DNA from: an unidentified bacterial endosymbiont
GTDB taxonomy: Bacteria; Pseudomonadota; Gammaproteobacteria; Enterobacterales; Enterobacteriaceae
Assembly (NCBI RefSeq): GCF_918797525.1
Contig: NZ_OU963893.1
Span: 1,736,001-1,800,000 of the forward strand
Direction: 5' to 3'
Length of the DNA: 64,000 nt
Part shown: piece by piece, positions 34,413-45,196 of the stretch
How the letters are laid out: every line of letters starts with the position of its first letter
Position numbering within the stretch: position 1 is the first letter of the stretch
The notes under the pieces: model-generated
What the model saw: only the letters and a program-made list of their open reading frames with translations
The model's database searches: none
Told to the model about the DNA's origin: nothing
Position numbers and translations under genes: made by a program

Positions 34413-34985
34413 TCACTCCTCTCCACGCATCTTCTCCCGATACTTCAGCCACAGCCGCGCCGCAATCACCGCCGCTACCACCAGAATCAGCCACGCCCAG
34501 TGTTTAATATGCTGGTCAAGATGGTGCAGCCACGGGCCAATAACTTCTCCGCCCACATAGCCGAGCGTGGTGAAAATCAGCGCCCAGGCGATCGCGCCAA
34601 GGATATTCAGCGGCAGGAAAATTTTCGGTGATAACCGGCTCGCACCAATCAGTATCGGGCCGATAATGCGAAAACCGTACATAAAGCGGGTGCCAATGAC
34701 AAACAGATAAGGATGACGCTGGATCAGCCTCTGGGCACGACGTATTTTCTTTTGATGCTTCGCGAACCGCTTAAGCAGCGCAGGGCCGAAGCGCAGCCCG
34801 AGAAAATAGAGCAACTGGTCGCCAATCATGCCGCCCAGCGCCACGGCAGCCACCACCAGCGGAAATGTGAGCAGCCCCTGATGCGCGGCGACACCGCCCA
34901 AAAGCGTGATAGTTTCGCCTTCTGCAACGCTGCCGATCACCAGCGCGGCGTATCCATATTGTTCAATAAGTCCATTAATATCCAT
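34413..34985 (-). CDS. yohD: DedA-family membrane protein YohD
   Basis: A 190-residue inner-membrane protein of the DedA (SNARE-associated) family with about five hydrophobic segments. Family motifs visible are EGETITLLGGVAA near the N-terminus and FMYGFRIIGPILIGASR centrally. DedA proteins act as undecaprenyl-phosphate or phospholipid scramblases in some species; the role of YohD is not established. It is divergent from yohC. Confidence 0.93.
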   Translation of the reverse strand: MDINGLIEQYGYAALVIGSVAEGETITLLGGVAAHQGLLTFPLVVAAVALGGMIGDQLLYFLGLRFGPALLKRFAKHQKKIRRAQRLIQRHPYLFVIGTRFMYGFRIIGPILIGASRLSPKIFLPLNILGAIAWALIFTTLGYVGGEVIGPWLHHLDQHIKHWAWLILVVAAVIAARLWLKYREKMRGEE

Positions 34986-35142
34986 TACGTCTTCATTTCC
35001 TCCCTTCGGATGCCTGGGTTAATCATATACCCCATAAATCAACCATGCGGTAATCAACGGAAATTTCCCACTGTACATAAAATAATCGAAAGTCTGGATT
35101 ATACTTAGGCTATCGCTGACGGGCCGACAACAAGGGGGCGCT

Positions 35143-35730
35143 ATGAACCATGTCTGGGGACTCTTATCCCATCCCGATCGTGAAATGCATGTCATTAAAA
35201 GCGAGAACGAAACGGTCGCGCATCACTACACGCATCACGTGCTGCTGATGGCAGCGGTGCCGGTGATTTGCGCGTTTATAGGCACCACCCAAATCGGCTG
35301 GAACTTTGGTGATGGCACCGTAATCCAGCTTTCGTGGCTAACGGGTTTATCCCTGGCTATTCTGTTTTATGGCGTCATGCTTGCCGGGGTGGCCGTGATG
35401 GGGCGCGTTATCTACTGGATGGCGCGTCACTACCCGCAACGCCCGTCACTTAATCGCTGCATGATCTTCGCCGGATATGTCGCCACCCCGCTGTTCTTAA
35501 GCGGTATTGTTGCGCTCTATCCCCTTGTCTGGTTATGTGCGCTAGTCGGCACCCTGGCGCTCTTTTACACCGGTTATCTGCTGTATCTGGGCGTACCAAC
35601 CTTCCTCAATATTAACAAAGATGAGGGCCTCAGCTTCTCCGGTTCGACGCTCGCCATCGGCGTGCTGGTGCTGGAGGTGTTACTGGCGCTGACTGTTATT
35701 CTGTGGGGTTATGGTTACCGTCTCTTCTAA
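35143..35730 (+). CDS. yohC: Yip1-family inner-membrane protein YohC
   Basis: A 195-residue membrane protein with five hydrophobic segments, starting MNHVWGLLSHPDREMHVIKS, a conserved YohC start. Function is unknown. Its position between yohD and pbpG is conserved. Confidence 0.93.
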   Translation: MNHVWGLLSHPDREMHVIKSENETVAHHYTHHVLLMAAVPVICAFIGTTQIGWNFGDGTVIQLSWLTGLSLAILFYGVMLAGVAVMGRVIYWMARHYPQRPSLNRCMIFAGYVATPLFLSGIVALYPLVWLCALVGTLALFYTGYLLYLGVPTFLNINKDEGLSFSGSTLAIGVLVLEVLLALTVILWGYGYRLF

Positions 35731-35737
35731 GCTCACT

Positions 35738-35765
35738 GCATTGTTGGCGTAAATGCCAGCAATGC
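35738..35765. terminator. Hairpin after yohC
   Basis: GCATTGTTGGC (35738-35748) pairs with GCCAGCAATGC (35755-35765), eleven base pairs with one G-T. No T tract follows, so it is a terminator-like or stabilising element. Confidence 0.45.
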
Positions 35766-35896
35766 AGCATCTGTTCACGATTATCCGCTGGCGACGCGGT
35801 ACAGTGACCGCTATGATGCCTAAGCCAGCCTGTGTTTATCCACTGACGCAGGCGGTGTGCGTATAACGTGCGTGAATAATTATCAGAAGTCTCACC

Positions 35897-36820
35897 ATGC
35901 TGAAATTCAGAGTCTCATTACTTAGCCTTGCGCTGATCCTTGGGAGCAGCGTTACCGCGCCCGCGTTGGCTAAAACGCCTGCGGCAACCCCCGCAGCTGC
36001 GCAGCCGCAAATTGCCTCCGGCAGCGCGATGATCGTTGATCTCAATACGAACAAAGTTGTCTACGCCAGCCATCCGGATCTGGTGCGCCCGATCGCCTCA
36101 ATTACCAAATTAATGACCGCGATGGTCGTGCTTGATGCACGTCTGCCGCTGGACGAAAAACTTAACGTCGATATCAGCCACACGCCGGAGATGAAAGGGA
36201 TCTATTCCCGCGTGCGTCTGAACAGTGAAATCAGCCGCAAAAATATGCTGCTGCTGGCGCTTATGTCTTCCGAAAACCGCGCGGCAGCGAGCCTGGCGCA
36301 TCATTATCCGGGCGGCTACAACGCATTTATTCGTGCGATGAATGCAAAAGCCAAATCGCTGGGAATGAACCATACCCGCTTCGTGGAGCCGACGGGTCTG
36401 TCGATTGACAACGTTTCAACGGCGCGGGATTTGACGAAGATGCTGATTGCCAGCAAACAGTATCCGCTGATTGGCCAGCTCAGCACCACGCGTGAGGAGA
36501 TGGCAACCTTTGCGAAGCCGGTTTATACGCTGCCGTTCCGTAATACCAACCATCTGGTGTACCGCGAGAACTGGAATATCCAGTTAACCAAAACCGGATT
36601 TACCAATGCGGCGGGTCACTGCCTGGTGATGCGCACCGTTTTCAACGGTAAGCCGGTGGCGCTGGTGGTAATGGATGCGTTTGGAAAATATACCCATTTC
36701 GCGGATGCAAGCCGCCTGCGCACCTGGATTGAAACCGGGAAAGTGCAGCCTGTTCCGGCTGCCGCGCTGAGTTATAAAAAGCAAAAAGCACAACAGATGG
36801 CAACCGCGCAAAACGATTGA
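35897..36820 (+). CDS. pbpG: D-alanyl-D-alanine endopeptidase PbpG (PBP7)
   Basis: A periplasmic penicillin-binding protein that cleaves peptidoglycan cross-links. The 307-residue precursor has a signal peptide ending APALA. The three active-site motifs are intact: Ser68-Ile-Thr-Lys71, Ser125-Glu-Asn127, and Lys232-Thr-Gly234. E. coli PBP7 has about 310 residues and the same order of neighbours. Confidence 0.96.
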   Translation: MLKFRVSLLSLALILGSSVTAPALAKTPAATPAAAQPQIASGSAMIVDLNTNKVVYASHPDLVRPIASITKLMTAMVVLDARLPLDEKLNVDISHTPEMKGIYSRVRLNSEISRKNMLLLALMSSENRAAASLAHHYPGGYNAFIRAMNAKAKSLGMNHTRFVEPTGLSIDNVSTARDLTKMLIASKQYPLIGQLSTTREEMATFAKPVYTLPFRNTNHLVYRENWNIQLTKTGFTNAAGHCLVMRTVFNGKPVALVVMDAFGKYTHFADASRLRTWIETGKVQPVPAAALSYKKQKAQQMATAQND

Positions 36821-36830
36821 TCTGTTATGC

Positions 36831-37046
36831 TTATTCCGGCAGCGTCCAGTCACCATCGTTGAGTGGGCGCTGCATAATTAACGTATCCCGCCAGTCACCT
36901 TTTTTATAACCCACGCTGCGTAACTGACCTACCACCTCAAATCCGTGCTTTTTATGCAGCCGTAAAGATCCGGCGTTATTGTTTCCATCTCCCACCACGG
37001 CAATTATCTGTCGCTATGGGCCTTGCTCGCAGCGCTTAACAATCTC
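36831..37046 (-). pseudogene. C-terminal remnant of a GNAT (phosphinothricin-type) acetyltransferase
   Basis: Read on the minus strand, 59 codons ending at 36831 encode QIIAVVGDGNNNAGSLRLHK, then KHGFEVVGQL and an IMQRPL ending, the C-terminal third of Pat/YncA-like N-acetyltransferases. An in-frame TAG stop sits two codons upstream (37014-37016), and about ten more homologous-looking codons (EIVKRCEQGP) precede it before another stop. The N-terminal two thirds are missing. It is a relic between pbpG and dld. Confidence 0.7.
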
Positions 37047-37065
37047 TTAGATTTGGCTGTATGAT

Positions 37066-38814
37066 TTAATCAGGCGCTTGCGTATTGTGCTGCTCCGTTT
37101 CCACGCTCTCTTTCCAGTATTTATTCCGCGTTGTCTTGCCAATACCGGGGTTCATGCAGTTTGTGGGGTCATTTTCGCGATAAAACTGCTTAAGTGTCTC
37201 CGGTGCTTTATACAGATGACCAACGTTATGTTCCGCAGGGTATTGCGCGCCACGCGCGTGCAGCAGGGCCAGCATCTGCTCTTTGAGCGCATGCGGGTCG
37301 ACCCCTTTTTTGACAATATAATCCTGATGGAAGACATAACACATAAAGTGGCCGTAATAGAGCTTGTGTACCAGCTTGCTGTCAATCTCCGGCGGCAGAT
37401 GCTCAAACCATTCGCTGTCGTTACGACGCAGGGCAATGTCCAGCGCCAGAATATCTTCCACCTCCCCGGCATGAACGGCCTGGTAACGAATCGCGGCGCC
37501 CGCAGCGGCGAAACGGTGCAGGAACGCCTTGCTCCCCTCTTCAGGCGTACAGGCAAAGAAATCCCCGTCGGCGGTTTTGAAAAATTGGTCAAGCCAGGTC
37601 TGTGCTTCCGCTATGCCATCCCCGGCCATTTTCAACAGCAGATGGTGTTCATACTTATCGCGCCAGGTTTTCATACGCTCCGGTAAATGCGCCGGGAAGA
37701 CGTTGCTCAGTTTCTGCATAAAGCGATCGGTGAAGTGCGGCCTGAACAGCGACACTTTTTCGAGCATCGCGTCGGTGCGGCCTTTCATGGCGAAGAAGAC
37801 CGGCATTTTATCGGTGCCGAGCTTGTCGATCATCAGAAAGGTGTCTTTGCCGTAGCGTTCTGCAATATCGTAGATATCACGGTGCATATATTCACCCGCC
37901 ACCGGCAGATGCGTGAATTCGCCCAGAATATGGCGACGAAGTTCAGTCAGCACCTCGGGCTGGTTAGTGCCAATATAAAAGACCTGCTGTTTTTTTTGTG
38001 CCGGGAAGGTATCAAGGCGCACCGCAAAGACGGCGAGTTTACCCGCACAGCCGGACGATTCAAACAGACGGTCCGGGTCGGCGTTATAGCGGGCTGGCGT
38101 GTCTGCCTCAATGTCACGCACGCGGGTAATGTAGTCGTGATCGTGTGCGTGACGGCCATCGTGTTGGACGTCGGCGTCTTTGACACGATCGTCGTCAAGC
38201 TTACTCAGGATCTGCTCAGGCGTCACGCCCAGATCAATACCCAGATGGTTAACCAGCATCAGCTTGCCGTTTTCATCGATCCGGGCGTAAAGCGACATTT
38301 CGGTATACGCAGGTCCACGCTGAACCAGCGAGCCGCCGGAGTTATTACAAATACCGCCAATCACCGAGGCGCCAATACAGGAGGAGCCAATCACCGAATG
38401 CGGTTCGCGTCCCAGCGGCCTGAGCGCTTTTTCCAGCGAGTAGAGCGTGGTGCCGGGGAAGGCGAGCACCTGTTCCCCTTTGCCCAGCAGATGAAGCTTA
38501 TCGAGGCGCAGGGTGCTGATTATCACGATGTCACGATCGTAATCGTTGCCGTTTGGCGTTGAGCCTTCGGTCAGCCCGGTATTCGCCGCCTGCATAAGAA
38601 TAATTTTGTCGGCGGCAACGCAGGCGCTTAACACACGCCACAGTTCGAGCAGCGTGCCGGGGAAAACCACCGCCAGCGCATCGCCCTGACCGGAGCGAAA
38701 CCCCTTACGGTAGCGAGCGGTTTTGGCCGGGTCGGTAAGCAGGTGAGAGTGACCAACCAGGCGCGACAGTTCGTTAATAAAGGTATTGTTATCGTCAGTT
38801 CGAACAGAAGACAT
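37066..38814 (-). CDS. dld: Quinone-dependent D-lactate dehydrogenase Dld
   Basis: A peripheral inner-membrane FAD enzyme that oxidises D-lactate to pyruvate and feeds electrons to quinones. The 582-residue product has the FAD-binding PCMH domain in the first 270 residues (VIGSSCIGASVIGGICNNSGG) and the membrane-binding and cap domains after it. It is about ten residues longer than E. coli Dld (571), mostly at the C-terminus. It is divergent from bglX, the conserved arrangement. Confidence 0.96.
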   Translation of the reverse strand: MSSVRTDDNNTFINELSRLVGHSHLLTDPAKTARYRKGFRSGQGDALAVVFPGTLLELWRVLSACVAADKIILMQAANTGLTEGSTPNGNDYDRDIVIISTLRLDKLHLLGKGEQVLAFPGTTLYSLEKALRPLGREPHSVIGSSCIGASVIGGICNNSGGSLVQRGPAYTEMSLYARIDENGKLMLVNHLGIDLGVTPEQILSKLDDDRVKDADVQHDGRHAHDHDYITRVRDIEADTPARYNADPDRLFESSGCAGKLAVFAVRLDTFPAQKKQQVFYIGTNQPEVLTELRRHILGEFTHLPVAGEYMHRDIYDIAERYGKDTFLMIDKLGTDKMPVFFAMKGRTDAMLEKVSLFRPHFTDRFMQKLSNVFPAHLPERMKTWRDKYEHHLLLKMAGDGIAEAQTWLDQFFKTADGDFFACTPEEGSKAFLHRFAAAGAAIRYQAVHAGEVEDILALDIALRRNDSEWFEHLPPEIDSKLVHKLYYGHFMCYVFHQDYIVKKGVDPHALKEQMLALLHARGAQYPAEHNVGHLYKAPETLKQFYRENDPTNCMNPGIGKTTRNKYWKESVETEQHNTQAPD

Positions 38815-39003
38815 CTTCCACTCCTTGTGGTGGGGCTAATTTCTCGCTGTAAAGCATAGCGCGATTAACCATTAAGCGGTCGGGTATTCACCAGAAAAAT
38901 CAGAGAATAACCCTGCAACGTTCAGAGGGTTTGTGGCACACTGCGCTTTTCGCACGGTCTGGCCGCGTGCTTCCGGCGGTTATTGATGAGAGAGTAAAAC
39001 AAC

Positions 39004-41301
39004 ATGAAATGGCTATGTTCTGTAGGTGTTGCCGTCAGCCTGGCGCTGCAACCTGCGCTGGCAAATGATCTGTTTGGTAATCACCCGCTCACGCCTGAAG
39101 CCCGCGACGCGTTTGTCACGGATTTGCTGAAGAAAATGACGGTCGATGAGAAAATTGGCCAGTTACGTCTTATCAGCGTCGGCCCGGATAACCCGAAAGA
39201 GGCCATCCGCGAGATGATTAAAGGTAGCCAGGTTGGGGCGATTTTTAACACCGTCACCCGCCAGGATATCCGCACAATGCAGGATCAGGCGATGGAACTC
39301 AGCCGCCTGAAAATTCCGCTGTTCTTCGCCTATGACGTGCTGCACGGTCAGCGTACCGTTTTCCCGATAAGCCTCGGATTAGCCTCTTCCTTTAACCTTG
39401 ATGCGGTCAACACGGTCGGGCGCATCTCTGCCTATGAAGCGGCGGACGATGGTCTGAACATGACCTGGGCGCCGATGGTGGATGTGTCGCGCGATCCGCG
39501 CTGGGGCCGTGCCTCGGAAGGTTTTGGCGAGGACACGTATTTAACCGCCACAATGGGGAAAACCATGGTGGAAGCGATGCAGGGTAAAAGCCCGGCGGAT
39601 CGCTACTCGGTGATGACCAGCGTCAAACACTTCGCGGCCTACGGTGCTGTCGAAGGAGGTAAAGAGTACAACACCGTCGACATGAGCCCGCAGCGTCTGT
39701 TCAACGACTACATGCCGCCGTATAAAGCGGGCCTGGATGCGGGTAGCGGCGCGGTAATGGTGGCGCTGAACTCGTTGAATGGCACCCCGGCCACCTCAGA
39801 CGCCTGGCTGCTGAAAGAGGTCCTGCGCAACCAGTGGGGCTTCAAAGGCATTACCGTTTCTGACCACGGCGCGATTAAAGAGCTCATCAAACACGGTACG
39901 GCTTCCGACCCGGAAGACGCGGTGCGCGTGGCGCTCAAGTCCGGCATCAACATGAGCATGAGCGACGAATACTACAGTAAATACCTGCCGGGGCTGGTGA
40001 AGAGCGGCAAGGTCACAATGGCGGAACTGGACGATGCAGCGCGCCACGTGCTGAACGTGAAATATGACATGGGGCTGTTCAACGATCCATACAGCCACCT
40101 CGGCGCGAAGGAGACCGACCCGGTAGACACCAACGCGGAAAGCCGTCTGCACCGCAAAGAAGCCCGTGACGTCGCGCGTGAAAGCCTGGTGCTGTTGAAA
40201 AACCGCCTTGAAACACTGCCGCTGAAAAAAACCGGCACTATTGCGGTGGTCGGCCCGCTGGCCGACAGCAAGCGTGACGTGATGGGAAGCTGGTCCGCCG
40301 CGGGCGTAGCCGATCAGTCCGTGACGGTTCTTACCGGCATTAAAGACGCCGTGGGTGAAAACGCCAACGTGGTGTACGCCAAAGGGGCGAACGTGACTGA
40401 CGACAACGATATCGTCACCTTCCTCAATCAGTATGAAGAGGCGGTAAAGGTCGATTCGCGCTCGCCGAAAGAGATGATCGATGAAGCCGTGAAGGCGGCA
40501 AAACGGTCCGACGTGGTGGTGGCGGTGGTGGGGGAAGCGCAGGGCATGGCGCATGAAGCTTCCAGCCGTACCGATATCACCATTCCGCAAAGCCAGCGCG
40601 ACCTGATTGCCGCCCTGAAAGCAACCGGTAAGCCGCTGGTGCTGGTGCTCATGAACGGCCGTCCGCTGGCGCTAGTGAAAGAAGACCAGCAGGCTGATGC
40701 CCTCCTTGAAACCTGGTTTGCGGGTACCGAAGGGGGCAATGCTATTGCCGACGTGCTGTTTGGTGATTACAACCCGTCCGGCAAGCTGCCTATGTCCTTC
40801 CCGCGCTCTGTCGGGCAGATCCCGGTGTATTACAGCCACCTGAACACTGGTCGTCCGTATAATGCCGACAAGCCGAACAAATATACCTCACGCTATTTCG
40901 ATGAAGCCAACGGCCCGCTGTATCCCTTCGGTTATGGCCTGAGCTACACCACCTTTACGGTCTCTGAGGTGAAACTGTCCTCGCCGACAATGAAACGTGA
41001 TGGCAAAGTGACCGCCAGCGTTGAGGTAACCAACACCGGTAAACGCGAAGGGGCAACGGTCATTCAACTGTACGTTCAGGACGTGACGGCCTCAATGAGC
41101 CGCCCGGTGAAACAACTGCGAGGCTTTGATAAGGTCAACCTCAAGCCGGGCGAAAGCAAAACCGTCAGTTTCCCGATTGACGTGGACGCGCTCAAATTCT
41201 GGAACCAGCAGATGAAATACGACGCCGAGCCAGGCACGTTTAACGTCTTTATCGGCGTGGACTCAGCCCGCGTCAACAAGGGCGTGTTCGAGCTGCTTTA
41301 A
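39004..41301 (+). CDS. bglX: Periplasmic beta-glucosidase BglX (GH3)
   Basis: A periplasmic glycoside hydrolase family 3 enzyme of 765 residues, equal to E. coli BglX. A 20-residue signal peptide (MKWLCSVGVAVSLALQPALA) precedes the (alpha/beta)8 domain with the nucleophile Asp287 in TVSDHGAIKEL, the alpha/beta sandwich domain, and a C-terminal fibronectin III-like domain (VEVTNTGKREGATVIQLYV). It is not part of the bgl operon 10 kb away and does not use phosphorylated substrates. Confidence 0.97.
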   Translation: MKWLCSVGVAVSLALQPALANDLFGNHPLTPEARDAFVTDLLKKMTVDEKIGQLRLISVGPDNPKEAIREMIKGSQVGAIFNTVTRQDIRTMQDQAMELSRLKIPLFFAYDVLHGQRTVFPISLGLASSFNLDAVNTVGRISAYEAADDGLNMTWAPMVDVSRDPRWGRASEGFGEDTYLTATMGKTMVEAMQGKSPADRYSVMTSVKHFAAYGAVEGGKEYNTVDMSPQRLFNDYMPPYKAGLDAGSGAVMVALNSLNGTPATSDAWLLKEVLRNQWGFKGITVSDHGAIKELIKHGTASDPEDAVRVALKSGINMSMSDEYYSKYLPGLVKSGKVTMAELDDAARHVLNVKYDMGLFNDPYSHLGAKETDPVDTNAESRLHRKEARDVARESLVLLKNRLETLPLKKTGTIAVVGPLADSKRDVMGSWSAAGVADQSVTVLTGIKDAVGENANVVYAKGANVTDDNDIVTFLNQYEEAVKVDSRSPKEMIDEAVKAAKRSDVVVAVVGEAQGMAHEASSRTDITIPQSQRDLIAALKATGKPLVLVLMNGRPLALVKEDQQADALLETWFAGTEGGNAIADVLFGDYNPSGKLPMSFPRSVGQIPVYYSHLNTGRPYNADKPNKYTSRYFDEANGPLYPFGYGLSYTTFTVSEVKLSSPTMKRDGKVTASVEVTNTGKREGATVIQLYVQDVTASMSRPVKQLRGFDKVNLKPGESKTVSFPIDVDALKFWNQQMKYDAEPGTFNVFIGVDSARVNKGVFELL

Positions 41302-41444
41302 CGTTTTTCTCCTGCATCCCCCGGTTAGGGGGGGGCATCCTGCCTTCGACTAAAAACGCATTTTGGCGGTTGATGCCGCCGTTTTAAGCTACGCTTTTCT
41401 CTCAAGCCTCTGAAAAAGGCGACAAAAAGAATGAGGAAGACGGA

Positions 41445-42362
41445 ATGACCAGGGCAAAGGGGATAGTGGGATCGGCGATGTTACTGGCAGCGCTGAGCCT
41501 GCCGCTTCAGGCGGCTGAGCCAGTTAAAGTGGGCTCCAAAATTGATACCGAAGGGGCGTTACTCGGCAATATTATTTTGCAGGTGCTGGAAAGCCACGGC
41601 GTTAAAACAGTCAATAAAGTTCAGCTTGGCACCACCCCCGTGGTGCGCGGGGCCATGACCTCCGGCGAGCTGGATATCTACCCGGAATATACCGGCAACG
41701 GGGCATTCTTCTTTAAACAAGAAAACGATCCGGCATGGAAAAACGCCAAAGCCGGATACGAAAAAGTCAAAAAACTGGACGCAGAACAGAACAAGCTTGT
41801 CTGGTTAACCCCTGCACCGGCCAATAACACCTGGACCATCGCGGTGCGTAAAGATGTGGCAGAAAAAGGCAAGCTGACCTCGCTTGAGGATCTTAGCCGT
41901 TATCTGAAAGAGAAGGGGGATTTTAAGCTCGCGGCATCCGCTGAGTTTATTGAACGTCCGGACGCGTTGCCCGCTTTCGAGAAAGCCTACAATTTCAAAC
42001 TCGACCAGGCACAGCTTCTCTCTCTGGCGGGCGGTGATACGGCGGTAACCATCAAAGCGGCGGCGCAGCAAACGTCTGGCGTTAACGCAGCGATGGCCTA
42101 CGGCACCGACGGCCCGGTGGCGGCGCTGGGGCTGCAGACCTTAACCGACCCGAAAGGCGTTCAGCCGATCTATGCGCCTGCGCCAGTGGTGCGTGAAGCG
42201 GTGCTGCAAGCCTACCCGGATCTCGCCGAGTGGCTCAAACCGGTCTTTGAAAAACTGGACGAAAAAACGCTGCAACAGCTGAATGCCAGCATCGCCGTTG
42301 AGGGACTGGATGCCAAAAAAGTGGCGGCTGATTTCCTGAAACAACAAGGGCTAGTGAAGTAA
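41445..42362 (+). CDS. osmF: Osmoprotectant-type ABC transporter binding protein OsmF (YehZ)
   Basis: A periplasmic substrate-binding protein of 305 residues with signal peptide (MLLAALSLPLQAA) and a glycine-betaine-binding-like fold: KVGSKIDTEGALLGNIILQV, GTTPVVRGAMTSGELDIYPE and YTGNGAFFF. E. coli YehZ (OsmF) is sigma-S and osmotically induced and binds betaine only weakly. The operon here is osmF-yehY-yehX-yehW, tightly packed. Confidence 0.95.
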   Translation: MTRAKGIVGSAMLLAALSLPLQAAEPVKVGSKIDTEGALLGNIILQVLESHGVKTVNKVQLGTTPVVRGAMTSGELDIYPEYTGNGAFFFKQENDPAWKNAKAGYEKVKKLDAEQNKLVWLTPAPANNTWTIAVRKDVAEKGKLTSLEDLSRYLKEKGDFKLAASAEFIERPDALPAFEKAYNFKLDQAQLLSLAGGDTAVTIKAAAQQTSGVNAAMAYGTDGPVAALGLQTLTDPKGVQPIYAPAPVVREAVLQAYPDLAEWLKPVFEKLDEKTLQQLNASIAVEGLDAKKVAADFLKQQGLVK

Positions 42363-42374
42363 CGGGACAGGGCT

Positions 42375-43532
42375 GTGCCAATAAAATGTCATAACCGCGT
42401 ACTGCTGCTGTTAGCCTGTGTGGCTATCGCGGCGGTCGCGTTACCTTATGTGAATGTCGCCCCAAACCGGCTGATGTCGGGTGAAGCGCGCACGCTCTGG
42501 CAGGTCTGGCCGTTTACGCCGCTGGTGCTGGCCGGGGCGCTGGGTGCGCTCGTCATACTCTCATTCTGGCAAAACCGCGTGGCGCACTGGTCAACGCTTA
42601 TCCTTTGTGAAGGGCTTTTCATTGTGCTGTTCTGGAGTGCCGGGCAGGCTGCAACGCAAATAGCTGCTGCAGAAAGCCCGCTGGCGCGAACCTCCATTGG
42701 CGGCGGCCTGTGGCTCTGGCTGGCGCTGTGTTTGCTGGCCTGCAGCGACGCCATTCGCCGCCTGATACCTTCATCCTCCTGGCGCTGGCTACTCAATGCG
42801 CAGATTGGGTGTATCCCGGTCTTACTGCTGTTCGGCGGGCAACTCGACAGCCTGTCGTTGTTAAAAGAGTATGCCAATCGTCAGGAGGTGTTTAATGATG
42901 CGCTGGCGCAACATCTGACGATCCTCCTGGGCACGCTCTTTCCGGCATTACTGCTGGGCGTGCCTCTCGGGATGTGGTGTTATCGTCACCCTGCACGCCA
43001 GGGGGCGGTGTTTGCAGTGCTTAACGTCATTCAGACCATTCCTTCCGTGGCCTTATTTGGCCTGCTGATTGCCCCCCTGGCGGGGATGGTGAAAGCGTAT
43101 CCTGCGCTGGCAACGCTAGGGATTGCCGGTACCGGATTAACGCCTGCCCTTATTGCGCTGGTGTTATATGCCCTCCTGCCGCTGGTGCGCGGCGTGGTGG
43201 CGGGCTTAAGCCAGGTGTCACTGGATGTGCTAGAAAGCGCCCACGCGATGGGGATGAGCGTGCGGCAATGTTTCTGGAAAATACAGCTTCCACTCGCGCT
43301 GCCGTTGCTATTGCGCAGTCTGCGGGTTGTGGCTGTACAAACCGTTGGCATGGCGGTGATTGCGGCACTGATTGGCGCGGGCGGCTTTGGTGCGCTGGTC
43401 TTTCAGGGGCTGCTCAGCAGCGCGCTGGACCTGGTGTTACTGGGCGTGATCCCAACTATTGCGCTGGCGGTGGTCATCGATGCGCTGTTTGCCTTATGGC
43501 TCGCGTTACTCAGGAGAAGAGCCAATGATTGA
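42375..43532 (+). CDS. yehY: ABC transporter permease YehY
   Basis: The larger permease of the OsmF/YehYXW system, 385 residues with about nine hydrophobic segments. The C-terminal 200 residues form the binding-protein-dependent transport fold with the EAA loop ([20 protein letters not shown], then IQLPLALP). It starts 12 bases after osmF; its 3' end overlaps yehX by eight bases. Confidence 0.95.
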   Translation: MPIKCHNRVLLLLACVAIAAVALPYVNVAPNRLMSGEARTLWQVWPFTPLVLAGALGALVILSFWQNRVAHWSTLILCEGLFIVLFWSAGQAATQIAAAESPLARTSIGGGLWLWLALCLLACSDAIRRLIPSSSWRWLLNAQIGCIPVLLLFGGQLDSLSLLKEYANRQEVFNDALAQHLTILLGTLFPALLLGVPLGMWCYRHPARQGAVFAVLNVIQTIPSVALFGLLIAPLAGMVKAYPALATLGIAGTGLTPALIALVLYALLPLVRGVVAGLSQVSLDVLESAHAMGMSVRQCFWKIQLPLALPLLLRSLRVVAVQTVGMAVIAALIGAGGFGALVFQGLLSSALDLVLLGVIPTIALAVVIDALFALWLALLRRRAND

Positions 43533-44475
43533 ATTTCACGATGTCAGTAAAACCTTTGCCGGTCGACCGGCGGCCAGCCACCTCAATTTACACTTTGCCG
43601 AGGGGGCCTTCTCGGTACTGATCGGCACTTCGGGGTCGGGGAAATCCACCACCCTGAAGATGATTAACCGCCTGGTGGAACACGACAGCGGCGAGATCCG
43701 CTTTGCCGGAGAAGAGATCCGAAGCCTGCCGGTGCTGGAGTTACGTCGTCGGATGGGGTATGCCATTCAGTCTATCGGCCTGTTTCCCCACTGGACGGTA
43801 GCGCAGAATATCGCCACCGTGCTGCAGCTGGAGAAACGGTCGCGGGCAAAAATAAATGCGCGGGTAGATGAGCTCATGGCGCTGCTGGGGTTAGATCCAC
43901 AGCTACGCGAGCGTTATCCGCATCAGCTTTCCGGCGGGCAACAGCAGCGGGTCGGCGTGGCGCGAGCGCTTGCAGCCAACCCGCAGGTGTTATTGATGGA
44001 TGAACCCTTTGGCGCACTGGATCCGGTCACGCGCGGGGCGCTGCAAACGGAAATGACCCGTATACATCGCATTCTGGGGCGCACGATAATCCTTGTGACC
44101 CACGATATTGACGAAGCGCTGCGCCTCGCTGACCATCTGGTGTTGATGGACAGCGGCGAAGTGGTGCAACAGGGCACGCCCCTGCAACTGTTGACCCGAC
44201 CGGAGAACGACTTTGTGCGTCAATTTTTTGGCCGCAGCGAGCTGGGCGTCAGGCTGCTCTCGTTGCGCACTGTCAGCGACTATATGCGCCGACAGGATGC
44301 TCAACTGAGCGGTGAGCCGTTACAGGAGCAGATGAGCCTGCGGGATGCGCTGTCTGCGTTTGTCGCGCGCCAGTGCGAAATACTGCCCGTGGTGGATGCC
44401 AGTGGGGCGCAGTGCGGTACATTGCACTTTCGCGATCTGCTGGCCGGGGAGGTCACGCGTGAAAGTCATCCGTGA
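43525..44475 (+). CDS. yehX: ABC transporter ATPase YehX
   Basis: The ATPase of the OsmF/YehYXW importer, 316 residues. Walker A is GTSGSGKST, the signature [15 protein letters not shown], Walker [12 protein letters not shown], and the switch histidine in LVTHDIDEA. The C-terminal part carries a CBS-like extension as in ProV/OpuCA-type ATPases. The ATG at 43525, with AGGAG upstream, gives the family N-terminus [11 protein letters not shown]; the open frame upstream is yehY sequence in another frame. Confidence 0.95.
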   Translation: MIEFHDVSKTFAGRPAASHLNLHFAEGAFSVLIGTSGSGKSTTLKMINRLVEHDSGEIRFAGEEIRSLPVLELRRRMGYAIQSIGLFPHWTVAQNIATVLQLEKRSRAKINARVDELMALLGLDPQLRERYPHQLSGGQQQRVGVARALAANPQVLLMDEPFGALDPVTRGALQTEMTRIHRILGRTIILVTHDIDEALRLADHLVLMDSGEVVQQGTPLQLLTRPENDFVRQFFGRSELGVRLLSLRTVSDYMRRQDAQLSGEPLQEQMSLRDALSAFVARQCEILPVVDASGAQCGTLHFRDLLAGEVTRESHP

Positions 44476-45196
44476 TCCGTTGCTCTGGCTGGCAGGGCTT
44501 TTTGTTGCCTTACTGCTACTGATGCCGCACAGCGCGGGGCTGTTTAGCGCGCTCTTTCCTGGGCTGCCGCGCCCGGTTTATCAGCAGGAAAGTTTTATCA
44601 ATCTCGCTCTGGCGCACCTGTGGCTGGTGGCGCTCTCAAGCGTGGTAGCGATTGTGCTGGGCGTGGGGGCGGGTATTGCCGTCACCCGGCCCTGGGGCCG
44701 GGAATTTCGTCCGCTGGTCGAAACCATTGCGGCGATAGGCCAGACTTTCCCGCCGGTGGCCGTGCTGGCGATTGCGGTACCGGCGATCGGTTTTGGTCAA
44801 CAACCGGCGATTATTGCGCTGATTTTATATGGCGTGTTGCCGATCCTGCAGGGCACCCTGGCCGGAATAGCGGCCGTACCGGCGTCGGTATTGAGCGTTG
44901 CGCAAGGGGTGGGAATGAGCAGCGTACAGCGGCTACGCAAGATTGAACTGCCATTAGCCGCGCCGGTAATCATCGCCGGGATCCGCACGTCGGTTATCGT
45001 TAACATCGGGACAGCGACCATCGCCTCGACGGTAGGGGCGAGTACCCTGGGCACGCCGATCATTATCGGCTTAAGCGGATTTAACACGGCGTATATTATT
45101 CAGGGCGCGGTACTGGTGGCGCTGGCAGCGATCGTGATTGACCGCCTGTTTGAACGTCTGTCCCGCTACCTCAGCCGACACCGCCGCGAACAATAA
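44459..45196 (+). CDS. yehW: ABC transporter permease YehW
   Basis: The second permease, 245 residues with about six hydrophobic segments and the EAA loop [21 protein letters not shown] chose the GTG at 44459, preceded by GGGGAGG, because it yields the family N-terminus ([13 protein letters not shown]) and the size of E. coli YehW (243). It overlaps the end of yehX by 17 bases, which suggests translational coupling. Confidence 0.93.
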   Translation: MKVIRDPLLWLAGLFVALLLLMPHSAGLFSALFPGLPRPVYQQESFINLALAHLWLVALSSVVAIVLGVGAGIAVTRPWGREFRPLVETIAAIGQTFPPVAVLAIAVPAIGFGQQPAIIALILYGVLPILQGTLAGIAAVPASVLSVAQGVGMSSVQRLRKIELPLAAPVIIAGIRTSVIVNIGTATIASTVGASTLGTPIIIGLSGFNTAYIIQGAVLVALAAIVIDRLFERLSRYLSRHRREQ

